Below, piece by piece: positions 1 through 5,542 of a DNA stretch of 8,741 nt. Source of the stretch: Ilumatobacteraceae bacterium (lineage in GTDB: Bacteria > Actinomycetota > Acidimicrobiia > Acidimicrobiales > Ilumatobacteraceae). The notes beneath the pieces are model-generated. The model saw nothing but the letters and a program-made list of their open reading frames with translations. It was not told where the DNA came from and did no database searches. The translations under genes were made by a program, and so were the position numbers. Location: contig JAODBQ010000265.1 of NCBI GenBank assembly GCA_025464045.1, positions 1 to 8,741 on the forward strand, written 5' to 3'. Within the stretch, counting starts at the first letter, position 1. Every line of letters begins with the position of its first letter.

Positions 1-208
1 AGGCCCCACCGAGACGCCAGGACTCCTGGGTCTCGCCCCGCCCGCGCGCCAGCAGGCACTCCTCGACAACTTCGCGTCCCAGATCCCACTCGGCCGCGTC
101 GCCGACCCCGACGAGATCGCCACGGCCGCAGTGTTCCTGGCCTCGGACGCGTCGAGCTTCGTCAACGGCGCCGAACTGTGCGTCGACGGTGGCCTCGCTC
201 AAATCTAG
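1..208 (+). CDS. Short-chain dehydrogenase/reductase (SDR), C-terminal fragment
   Basis: Only the last 68 codons are present. The reading frame starts at base 2, the 5' part lies outside the window, and the stop TAG is at 206-208. The visible end is the classical SDR C-terminus: a loop with PLGRVADPDEIA, the helix AAVFLASDASSFVNG, and the final strand ELCVDGGLAQI. In FabG-like SDRs this segment follows the catalytic YxxxK helix, helps form the substrate pocket and makes the tetramer contact. The Rossmann glycine motif and the Ser-Tyr-Lys residues are upstream and cannot be seen, so neither cofactor nor substrate can be assigned. The protein is presumably a cytoplasmic NAD(P)-dependent oxidoreductase acting on an alcohol or ketone. 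A hairpin begins 12 bases after the stop and a 210-base gap follows, so it is probably transcribed separately from the monooxygenase gene downstream. Confidence 0.9.
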   Translation, partial: GPTETPGLLGLAPPARQQALLDNFASQIPLGRVADPDEIATAAVFLASDASSFVNGAELCVDGGLAQI

Positions 209-219
209 GATCACTGGCC

Positions 220-254
220 CGGTCCGGGGCCGGCCCGATGCACGTACCGGACCG
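220..254 (+). terminator. GC-rich hairpin after the SDR gene, terminator-like
   Basis: CGGTCCGG (220-227) and CCGGACCG (247-254) are perfect 8-bp complements around a 19-base loop, starting 12 bases after the SDR stop codon. There is no T-run after the right arm, so it is not a canonical intrinsic terminator. Position and stem strength fit a 3'-end or transcript-stabilising hairpin of the kind common in GC-rich actinobacteria. Confidence 0.4.
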
Positions 255-331
255 TGCGTGTGCGCACCCACCATCGCCGCGTCGGGGCTCGCACCCGACC
301 CGTCACCGCCGGCCGTGACTGGCGTTGCCCC

Positions 332-375
332 CGGCCGACACGTGCTCCGGGAAGCGCGTCGGCCGAGCACGTGCT
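332..375. promoter_or_regulatory. Tandem CACGTG dyads upstream of the monooxygenase operon (putative operator)
   Basis: The unit CGGCCGA(G)CACGTGCT occurs twice in direct orientation, at 332-346 and 360-375; the second copy has one extra G. Each unit carries the palindromic core CACGTG (339-344 and 368-373), with centres 29 bp apart. The second core extends to the perfect 10-bp palindrome AGCACGTGCT (366-375). The two copies also pair as a 9-bp inverted repeat, CACGTGCTC (339-347) with GAGCACGTG (365-373). The element ends 43 bases before the proposed start of the monooxygenase. That position fits a dimeric regulator bound at two sites over the promoter. The regulator is unknown and I cannot identify a clear -35/-10 pair. 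Confidence 0.45.
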
Positions 376-418
376 GGGAACCGAAATACGTCGTGCCGAT
401 CGGTTGTTGGTGCGGGGG

Positions 419-1417
419 ATGCCTCCTCGCTCCGTGCCGCTGTCGGTCCTCGATCTCGCCATCGTCGGCAAGGGTCAGTCGGTGCGCGACGGTCTCGAGG
501 CGACGGTCGCGGTCGCGCAACGGGCGGAACGGCGCGGCTATCGACGGGTGTGGTACGCCGAGCACCACAACATGAGCTCGATCGCGTCGTCGGCGACTAG
601 CGTGCTCATCGCCCACGTCGCCGCGCACACCTCCACGATCCGCCTGGGCGCCGGCGGGGTGATGTTGCCCAACCACGCTCCGCTGCCGATCGCCGAGCAG
701 TTCGGCACCCTTGAGACGTTGCATCCGGGTCGCATCGATCTCGGCCTCGGCCGCGCGCCGGGCAGTGACGAGGCCACGATGCGCGCCATGCGCCGTGACC
801 CGATGTCGTCGGATTCGTTCCCGCAGGATGTGCTCGAGCTGCAGGGCTTCCTCACCGGTCGGACCCGCATCGCCGGCGTCAATGCCACGCCAGGCAACGG
901 GACCAACGTGCCGCTGTACATCCTGGGTTCGTCGCTGTTCGGCGCGCAGCTCGCGGCAGCACTCGGCCTGCCGTACGCCTACGCGTCGCACTTCTCGCCG
1001 AGCGGGTTGCGCGACGCAGTGGCCACGTACCGGCGCGAGTTCCAACCGTCCGAGCAGCTCGACCACCCGTACGTGATCGCCGGCGTGAACGTCATCGCTG
1101 CGGACACCGTCGCCGAGGCCCTCGAGCAGCTGCGCACCGTCAGCCGGTTCCGCGTCGCCCGCTTCCTCGGTGGCGACCGCGACTTCACCGATGACGAGGC
1201 AGACGCGATCCTTGCCTCCCCGCAGGGCCGCCAGATCACGCAGATGATGCACTACTCGGCTGTCGGCGACCCGCAGACGGTCAAGGAGTACCTCGGCGAG
1301 TTCGCCGAGCACGCGGATGCTGACGAGCTGATCGTCGTCCACGCCTCGCCGACGGTCGAGACCCGACTGCACTCGCTCGACCTCGTCGCGGACGTCAGCA
1401 ACCTCACTCCGGCGTGA
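419..1417 (+). CDS. LLM class flavin-dependent oxidoreductase (luciferase-like monooxygenase, YhbW/MsnO8-like)
   Basis: This 332-residue protein belongs to the bacterial-luciferase-like (TIM-barrel) superfamily and resembles the YhbW / 'luciferase family oxidoreductase group 1' branch. It starts with the strand SVLDLAIVGKG (residues 9-19). AEHH lies at 47-50, GAGGVMLPNHAP at about 77-88, and the branch signature HPGRIDLGLGRAPGSD at 102-117. The length matches the family (about 330-340 residues). Such enzymes use reduced FMN, or F420 in some relatives, to oxygenate or reduce small organic substrates in the cytoplasm; the substrate here cannot be read from sequence. The frame is open back to 254, but similarity begins only around residue 9, so ATG 419 is preferred; GTG 410 is possible. 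No well-spaced ribosome site is visible, only GGGGG abutting the ATG. The stop overlaps the next start by four bases, so the methyltransferase is co-expressed. Confidence 0.88.
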   Translation: MPPRSVPLSVLDLAIVGKGQSVRDGLEATVAVAQRAERRGYRRVWYAEHHNMSSIASSATSVLIAHVAAHTSTIRLGAGGVMLPNHAPLPIAEQFGTLETLHPGRIDLGLGRAPGSDEATMRAMRRDPMSSDSFPQDVLELQGFLTGRTRIAGVNATPGNGTNVPLYILGSSLFGAQLAAALGLPYAYASHFSPSGLRDAVATYRREFQPSEQLDHPYVIAGVNVIAADTVAEALEQLRTVSRFRVARFLGGDRDFTDDEADAILASPQGRQITQMMHYSAVGDPQTVKEYLGEFAEHADADELIVVHASPTVETRLHSLDLVADVSNLTPA

Positions 1418-2208
1418 CCCGTCGGCCGTACGTGACGGCGGCTGCGCACTATCTGCGGGGGCGACCGCCATACTCGGCCCAACTGCTGGACGTGGTGCGA
1501 GCCGAGATTGGCCTTGACGGGACCGGCACGCTGATCGATGTGGGATGCGGACCGGGGGTGCTCGCCGTGCAGCTGGCGCCTCTGTTCGAGACGGTGATCG
1601 GCATCGATCCGGAGCCGGCGATGCTCGCCGAAGCGAGTCGGCACGCCGCCGCCCATGACGTCAAGGCGGCCTGGATCGAGGCCCGCGCCGAGGACCTCGC
1701 GACGCTCGAGCTGCCAGCGGCGCGGTTGGTGACCTTCGGTCAGTCGCTCCACTGGACCGACCGCGACCGGGTGCTCCCCGCGGTCTACGAGCTGCTCCAA
1801 CCGGGCGGCGCGGTGGCCCTGATCGCGCCGGCCATCGAACACGGGTCGCCGCCCGTCGACAGGCCGGCCCCGCCGATCCCGCACGAACAGATCGAGGCGG
1901 TGATCGGTGCCTACCTCGGCTGGTCACGCGGCCCGCAGGAGGACACGTACGAGACGTCGCTGGAACGGTCGCCGTTCGGCGAATCCCACGTCGCCTACGC
2001 CCCGGGCCGTGCCGACATCGTCCGCACGACCGACGAGGTCGTGTCCGGCTACCTGTCCATGTCCTTCGCCGCACCAGATCGCCTGGGCGATCGCCTGGAT
2101 GAGTTCGTCGTTGACCTCCAGGCACTGCTCGCCGAGGTGTCACCCGCAGGCCGGTTCCACGACTGGCCCGGCGACACCGTCATCATCTGGGCGACCAAAC
2201 GCGGGTGA
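1414..2208 (+). CDS. Class I SAM-dependent methyltransferase
   Basis: This 264-residue protein has a Rossmann-like methyltransferase fold (Methyltransf_11/25 type). Motif I is LIDVGCGPG (residues 40-48), which binds SAM. The acidic residue at the end of strand 2 is D64 in GIDPEPAML, which should hold the ribose hydroxyls. ARAEDL lies at 89-94. The strand-4 region FGQSLHW (107-113) is typical of this group, and LLQPGGAVAL (126-135) marks the post-motif helix and strand 5. The C-terminal half (about 145-264) is a less conserved cap that probably shapes the substrate pocket. The N-terminal RPPY at 17-20 is also common in the group. It starts at GTG 1414, inside the stop of the preceding gene (GTGA overlap), and has no obvious ribosome site of its own, so translational coupling is likely. 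The target is unknown: a small molecule is more likely than RNA or protein, and shared chemistry with the monooxygenase is inference. Confidence 0.88.
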   Translation: MTRRPYVTAAAHYLRGRPPYSAQLLDVVRAEIGLDGTGTLIDVGCGPGVLAVQLAPLFETVIGIDPEPAMLAEASRHAAAHDVKAAWIEARAEDLATLELPAARLVTFGQSLHWTDRDRVLPAVYELLQPGGAVALIAPAIEHGSPPVDRPAPPIPHEQIEAVIGAYLGWSRGPQEDTYETSLERSPFGESHVAYAPGRADIVRTTDEVVSGYLSMSFAAPDRLGDRLDEFVVDLQALLAEVSPAGRFHDWPGDTVIIWATKRG

Positions 2209-2237
2209 ATGCGCTGGGCCGGGAAGGGGACTTCGCG

Positions 2238-2260
2238 TCGGCGACGGAGCCCGTCGGCGG
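2238..2260 (+). terminator. Hairpin in the convergent gap after the methyltransferase
   Basis: CGACGG (2242-2247) pairs with CCGTCG (2251-2256) over the loop AGC. Past a G-G mismatch, TCG (2238-2240) pairs with CGG (2258-2260), including one wobble. It begins 30 bases after the methyltransferase stop. A short CTTTTC lies about 20 bases further on, too far for a classical intrinsic terminator. The gap 2209-2359 separates two convergent genes, so a 3'-end element is expected here; the assignment is tentative. Confidence 0.25.
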
Positions 2261-2335
2261 CGCTGTGCTTGATGGTCTGCACCTTTTCAGGGCGGAGTTG
2301 TTCCGTGGCGACGGAGCAGATCGAGGCCGCGTCGT

Positions 2336-2348
2336 GTCAGGCCCTGAC
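2336..2348. repeat. 13-base near-palindrome GTCAGG-C-CCTGAC
   Basis: GTCAGG and CCTGAC are perfect 6-bp arms around a single C, 12 bases beyond the SRPBCC stop codon. As RNA it would fold with a five-pair stem and a three-base loop. It may be part of a 3'-end structure for the convergent genes or a chance dyad. No function can be assigned. Confidence 0.25.
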
Positions 2349-2359
2349 GGATCGTGCAG

Positions 2360-2833
2360 CTACTCGACGAGGTTCGAGAGGTGCTGCAGTGATTGCTCGA
2401 GATGATCGGAGCCGAACGGCGGGAACTGGATGATCTCACGCACGGCGGGCGAGACCGCTGACCAGTCGTAGGTGAGCGTCACGGTCGTCTGTGCCGGGCT
2501 GGCCGCTTCCAGGTCGTAGCGCCACGTCCATCCGCCGAACCCGAGGTCGCCCGTCTCGGGTGACTCCTGTCCGGGCATCCAGCAGATGGCTCGCGGGGCA
2601 TCCAGGACTTCGACTCGATTGGCCATCTCGTAGTCCTTGTCAGGGTGGTTCTCGTGGTGCATCGCCATCCGGAAGACCTGGCCGGTGTGCGTCAACGGCG
2701 CCGGATCGACGGGCTCGCGGACCCAGCCGGTGCCGTCGATCGCGGCGTGGGTGGTCGGGTCGACCAGCACCGCGTACACCGCCTCGGGCGGGGCGTTGAT
2801 CGTCGCGGACGCTGTCATCTGCTCATCTGCCAT
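2360..2833 (-). CDS. SRPBCC domain protein (START/Bet v1-like fold)
   Basis: This 157-residue protein has the layout of the SRPBCC (polyketide cyclase/dehydrase-like, AHSA1-like) helix-grip fold. The first strand is TASATINAPPEAVYAVLVDP (residues 7-26), with the usual APxEAVY turn. The middle strands include RVEVLDAPRAICWMP (73-87) and GGWTWRYDLEA (100-110). The strand TTVTLTYDWSAV (116-127) leads into the C-terminal helix, about 140-155. The length is normal for a single-domain member. These cytoplasmic proteins bind hydrophobic ligands or act as cyclases or aromatases; no ligand can be deduced here. The start is ATG 2833; ATG 2818 (residue 6) is an alternative, and neither has a strong ribosome site. 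It is the last of three minus-strand genes, 159 bases after the GNAT-like gene, and a strong inverted repeat lies in that gap. Confidence 0.8.
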   Translation of the reverse strand: MADEQMTASATINAPPEAVYAVLVDPTTHAAIDGTGWVREPVDPAPLTHTGQVFRMAMHHENHPDKDYEMANRVEVLDAPRAICWMPGQESPETGDLGFGGWTWRYDLEAASPAQTTVTLTYDWSAVSPAVREIIQFPPFGSDHLEQSLQHLSNLVE

Positions 2834-2877
2834 GTGAGCTGAGACGACCGGGCGCCACCGAACTCATCGCCGCTGAC

Positions 2878-2938
2878 TCGCCAACGCGCCCGCTGCGGCA
2901 ACTGGCTGCCGGCGCGCTCGGACGCGGCGCGTTGGCGA
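2878..2938. repeat. Perfect 13-bp inverted repeat with nested hairpin
   Basis: TCGCCAACGCGCC (2878-2890) and GGCGCGTTGGCGA (2926-2938) are exact reverse complements separated by 35 bases. The spacer holds a second small hairpin, CGGCA (2896-2900) with TGCCG (2907-2911) around ACTGGC. The element lies 54 bases downstream of the GNAT-like stop and 45 bases upstream of the SRPBCC start, both minus strand. There is no T-run on either side. It could be an intercistronic mRNA processing or stabilising hairpin, a U-less terminator, or an operator for the SRPBCC gene. It is the longest perfect dyad I found in the window. Confidence 0.65.
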
Positions 2939-2992
2939 TCGCTTCGGGTCTCGGTCGGCGAATCGAAGGCACCCTCGCCTGTTGGGCGGTGC

Positions 2993-3451
2993 TCAGCGGC
3001 CGGGGCGGTGCACTCGCTCCCACGGCCACTCGGTGGCCAGCCAGGCGGCGACGGCGTCGGCGAGCGGGACGTCGAGCTCGGCATGACTGGCGCGCACCCA
3101 CGACTGGGCTGTGACGTCGCTGTCGGGCGACTGCGAGGGGTAGAGGTAGACGCACCCGATCACGTCGCCCGTGACCGCGTCGAGGACGGTGAACGTGAAC
3201 CCGGTGCGAGCGTCGAAGTCCGCGGCGTGGCGGCGGAGGTCGTCGAGGTTCCGTTCGAATGACATGCCCTCCGGTGGCGGCCAGTTGCCGTCGGGGAACC
3301 CCGGAGTCGAGCGGACGTGGGCGATGCTCGATGTCCACGCTGCGTGATCCGCCTCGTTGTGCTGCGGGCCGAGCGGCTCCAGCCGGAACTGCTCGCTCTC
3401 GAGGGCCGTCGGCGGCTCGAAGTCGGATGGGACGAACGGCGGCTCGGCCAC
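2993..3451 (-). CDS. GNAT-like N-acetyltransferase family protein (divergent, small)
   Basis: This 152-residue protein begins at GTG 3451. Its visible landmarks are EQFRLEPLGPQHNEADHAAW (residues 20-39), GFPDGNWPPPEGMS (51-64), the strand pair GFTFTVLDAVTGDVIGCVYLYPS (84-106), and a final QSWVRASHAELDVPLADAVAAWL (116-138). The FTVLD..TGDVIGCVYLYP segment resembles GNAT strands 3 and 4, where acetyl-CoA would lie. The usual motif A (R/Q-x-x-G-x-G/A) is absent. I know similar actinobacterial proteins annotated as GNATs, but the acetylation substrate is unknown and catalytic activity is not certain. The gene is 67 bases downstream of the CopD-like gene on the same strand, and a -10-like hexamer sits 7 bases before its GTG, so it may have its own leaderless transcript. 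No ribosome site is visible. Confidence 0.72.
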   Translation of the reverse strand: MAEPPFVPSDFEPPTALESEQFRLEPLGPQHNEADHAAWTSSIAHVRSTPGFPDGNWPPPEGMSFERNLDDLRRHAADFDARTGFTFTVLDAVTGDVIGCVYLYPSQSPDSDVTAQSWVRASHAELDVPLADAVAAWLATEWPWERVHRPGR

Positions 3452-3458
3452 GTCCCGG

Positions 3459-3464
3459 ACACTA
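3459..3464 (-). promoter_or_regulatory. -10-like hexamer TAGTGT, leaderless start for the GNAT-like gene
   Basis: On the minus strand TAGTGT (a TANNNT match) is followed by exactly seven bases and then the GTG start at 3451, placing the predicted transcript start on or next to the start codon. The hexamer is also the loop of an imperfect dyad: GTCCCGG (3452-3458) pairs with CCGGGGAC (3465-3472) with one bulged G. A repressor site over the -10 box is possible. The start codon has no ribosome-binding sequence, which fits a leaderless mRNA. Confidence 0.4.
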
Positions 3465-3489
3465 CCGGGGACGCCCGTTCGCTGCGTGG

Positions 3490-3510
3490 CTCGTCAGCGG
3501 GGGCGACGAG
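3490..3510 (-). terminator. Weak hairpin between CopD-like and GNAT-like genes
   Basis: CTCGTC (3490-3495) pairs with GACGAG (3505-3510) around a 9-base loop, just beyond the CopD-like stop on the minus strand. It lacks a T-run. It may mark the 3' end of the CopD-like transcript and would then agree with an independent promoter for the gene that follows; the evidence is slight. Confidence 0.2.
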
Positions 3511-3518
3511 GGCGATGG

Positions 3519-4754
3519 CTACGCGTCGATGAGATCGCTGTGGCGAACGGGCGCCGGTGTGGCGTCGACGTTGCTGTGCGTGTGGGCGCGTCGGGCGGAG
3601 AGTCGGTAGCCGACGAGCATGACGGTGGCGATCAGCACCGTTTCGAGGATCCCCCAGATCCAGGTTCCCGTCGCGACGTGCTTGGCGGCGATCCGCGGCA
3701 GCGGGGTGCCTGTGGTGGTCGTGTGCTTGGCGACGTCGGCCTGGAAGGCCTGGTTGCGGGCAGAGCCGTGGAGGAACGGGGCGACGAACAGCAATGAAGC
3801 CCCGAGCAGTGCTTCGATCCCGACGACCAACGGGAACCGCTTGGCGAGGAGGGTGTGCAGTGCACGGGAATCGCCGGCGGCGCGGAGCGCTGCGATGCGG
3901 GGGTGCAGCCAGAACTGGTTGAACGCTCCGAGTGCGAGCAGGGTGGCGAAGATCAGGATCTTCACGCCGAGCGTGCGCCCGTAGATCGTCGAGAGCAATT
4001 GCGACGGGCCGTCGACGTGCTCCCAGTAGAGGAACAGCCCAGAGAGCGCGATCGCAGCGACACTGGTCATCGCGACGGCCGAGAACCGCCGGATCGCGAT
4101 CGACCAGAACTGGTTGCGACCCGTCGTCGGGGTCCCGCCGGGCGCGAGCAGCACGATCAGGCCGAGCAGCCCACCGAGCCACACGGCGCCACCGGTGAGG
4201 TGCAGCATCCAGGAGATGGTCTCGAACGTGGTCAGCGCCCAGCGGGTCGGCACGTTCGTCGGGAACTTGGTGGTTCCGAGCGCGATCGTGCTGCTCGCCA
4301 GACCGGCCGAGAGCAACCATCGGCGCGCAGTTCCGGATGCCACTCGACGGACCAGCAGCGGTGCGGTCAGCACGATCGCCGTGATGACGAAGGTGATCTC
4401 GAGCCCAACCAGGCGCCCCTGGTTGGTGCCGTCGTAGAGGCTGCGCCATGCCGACGCGAAGTCGTAGCCCCCGGACTTCGAGGCGCGGTGGGCAACGTCG
4501 GTCAGCACCGCAGGGATCGACACCACACCGATCACGACAGCGGCGCCCGCGAGACGACGACTCGTCGTCGCCACCGCGTGTCCACCGATGGCGCGTGCTG
4601 CTGGACCAGCACTGAACAACGCCAACGCGAGCACGCCGGCGAACCCCATCAGGGTCACCCAGGTCGCCCACGAGACAGCGGAGTCCTGGAACGGTCCCAA
4701 CGGCGTCGACGGCGGTGATGTCGCAACGACACCGGCAAAGGCACGTAGCACCAT
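3519..4754 (-). CDS. CopD-family membrane protein (copper resistance D-like)
   Basis: This 411-residue polytopic inner-membrane protein has about nine hydrophobic segments, at roughly 26-48, 66-86, 115-135, 147-160, 178-204, 219-243, 259-279, 307-326 and 364-384. The CopD hallmark WMLHLTGGAVWLGG (182-195) carries a histidine within a membrane helix. YGRTLGVKILIFATLLALGA (258-277), followed by NQFWLHPRI, is the typical helix-plus-loop of the domain. In CopD/PcoD/YcnJ proteins this domain is linked to copper transfer or uptake with a periplasmic CopC partner; no CopC gene or fused CopC domain is visible here. The tail (after 387) contains three histidines (HTHSNVD and VRH) and could touch metal. 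The frame is open to 4823, but ATG 4754 has GAGGAG nine bases upstream and is chosen. It is first in a minus-strand series and divergent from the 4946 gene. Its true substrate is inferred. Confidence 0.82.
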   Translation of the reverse strand: MVLRAFAGVVATSPPSTPLGPFQDSAVSWATWVTLMGFAGVLALALFSAGPAARAIGGHAVATTSRRLAGAAVVIGVVSIPAVLTDVAHRASKSGGYDFASAWRSLYDGTNQGRLVGLEITFVITAIVLTAPLLVRRVASGTARRWLLSAGLASSTIALGTTKFPTNVPTRWALTTFETISWMLHLTGGAVWLGGLLGLIVLLAPGGTPTTGRNQFWSIAIRRFSAVAMTSVAAIALSGLFLYWEHVDGPSQLLSTIYGRTLGVKILIFATLLALGAFNQFWLHPRIAALRAAGDSRALHTLLAKRFPLVVGIEALLGASLLFVAPFLHGSARNQAFQADVAKHTTTTGTPLPRIAAKHVATGTWIWGILETVLIATVMLVGYRLSARRAHTHSNVDATPAPVRHSDLIDA

Positions 4755-4763
4755 GACGAAGAG

Positions 4764-4769
4764 CTCCTC
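4764..4769 (-). promoter_or_regulatory. Ribosome-binding site GAGGAG of the CopD-like gene
   Basis: GAGGAG on the minus strand (CTCCTC on plus) lies nine bases before ATG 4754. It decides this start over the 23-codon longer open frame that begins at 4823. Confidence 0.7.
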
Positions 4770-4932
4770 ACGTAGGTCGGGCACCCACCGCCCGCTGCAC
4801 CCGAGCGTGCATCCACTCACCAACGGCCGCTACTGGACGATGGTCCTAGTACTCCACGGACGAGGTGGCCGCGTACGTCCTCGCGATCCTCCCAGCGAAC
4901 CGTCGGGACGACTCTGACTCGTCGTCATCGCG

Positions 4933-4938
4933 TATCGT
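4933..4938 (+). promoter_or_regulatory. -10-like hexamer TATCGT, leaderless start for the 4946 gene
   Basis: TATCGT (TANNNT) is followed by seven bases, TGGGGGC, and then ATG 4946, so transcription would begin at or beside the start codon. The G-run abuts the ATG and is too close to act as a normal ribosome site. No convincing -35 at 16-19 bp spacing is visible. The geometry equals that of the GNAT-like gene at 3451. Confidence 0.45.
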
Positions 4939-4945
4939 TGGGGGC

Positions 4946-5386
4946 ATGGGGATCGTCGACGACCTGCTCGCTCATCCGGGGTTGTACCTCGGCATCGACA
5001 CGGCGAAGCGGGTCGAGTACAAGGGTGCGGCGCGGATCCAGGTGACGCCGCTGCCTGGGGGCGCCGGAGTCACGCTCGACTACGAGATTCTCAACCCCGC
5101 GTTTCCTGACCAGATCCGTGGGCACGTCGAACACACCGTGGTGGGTAAGACCCACGACGGTCACTGCGTGATGGTGATCGGCCACACGCATGGGAGCTCG
5201 GTTGCGATCCTTCACGAGACCGAGCCCGGCACATTCGAGCTCGCGGCGGGCGACCACGCGCCCTATCCGATGAAGGTCGTTGTTGCGATGCCGGAGCCGG
5301 GTCGACTTCGTCATGCCTGGTGGTACAACTCGCCGGGCGAGGAGCTCGTCGAGCAGGACGTCGCGGAGCTCACGCTTGTCGACTGA
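4946..5386 (+). CDS. Protein of unknown function, predicted beta-rich small barrel
   Basis: I do not recognise this 146-residue protein as a named family. Most of it alternates in beta-strand fashion: RIQVTPLPGGAGVTLDYEIL (residues 30-49), GHVEHTVVGKTHDGHCVMVI (59-78), SSVAILHETEPGTFELA (84-100), MKVVVAMPEPGRLRHAWWYN (109-128) and EELVEQDVAELTLVD (132-146). That pattern, with an N-terminal helix MGIVDDLLAHPGLYLG, resembles lipocalin-, DUF1579- or nitrobindin-like barrels that bind small ligands, but this is only a fold guess. Histidines are frequent (for example H73, H80, H82, H90, H104, H123). There is no signal peptide or membrane segment, so it should be cytoplasmic. The frame is open from GTG 4865, but ATG 4946, after a -10-like box, begins where the protein-like sequence begins. 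It is divergent from the CopD-like gene and 156 bases before the DUF1905 gene. Confidence 0.72.
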   Translation: MGIVDDLLAHPGLYLGIDTAKRVEYKGAARIQVTPLPGGAGVTLDYEILNPAFPDQIRGHVEHTVVGKTHDGHCVMVIGHTHGSSVAILHETEPGTFELAAGDHAPYPMKVVVAMPEPGRLRHAWWYNSPGEELVEQDVAELTLVD

Positions 5387-5530
5387 TCGGTCTGGCCGCC
5401 GTTCCCGATGGCCCGTCATGGCGGGCAGCGGGTCCCGCGAGCTGAAGCGCGAGTCTCCCGACCGAACGTCGTGTCCCATCCGAAGCTGACGGGATCGTCC
5501 AGCCGTTCGCCTGGTCCCGAAGCCGTCTCC

Positions 5531-5537
5531 GAGGAGG
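5531..5537 (+). promoter_or_regulatory. Ribosome-binding site GAGGAGG of the DUF1905 gene
   Basis: GAGGAGG ends five bases before ATG 5543, a strong Shine-Dalgarno match. It fixes the start well inside the frame that is open from 5408. Confidence 0.8.
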
Positions 5538-5542
5538 CAGCC

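Noticed and set aside
254..418. N-terminal extension of the monooxygenase to GTG 254
   Set aside because: The 55 extra residues are Arg/Pro-rich and unlike the family, and the extension covers the tandem CACGTG element. ATG 419 gives the normal family length.
1252..1884. A 210-codon minus-strand open frame across the monooxygenase-methyltransferase junction
   Set aside because: It spans two well-supported plus-strand genes and has the Arg-rich composition of a shadow frame.
2205..2433. Small plus-strand open frames in the gap after the methyltransferase
   Set aside because: They run into the antisense of the SRPBCC gene, lack a ribosome site and show no conserved features. The gap is short and probably holds only 3'-end signals.
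3160..4671. A 503-codon minus-strand open frame across the CopD-like and GNAT-like genes
   Set aside because: It overlaps two genes with clear family signatures in other frames. Its translation is Arg/Pro/Ala-rich and shows no domain, which is typical of shadow frames in GC-rich DNA.
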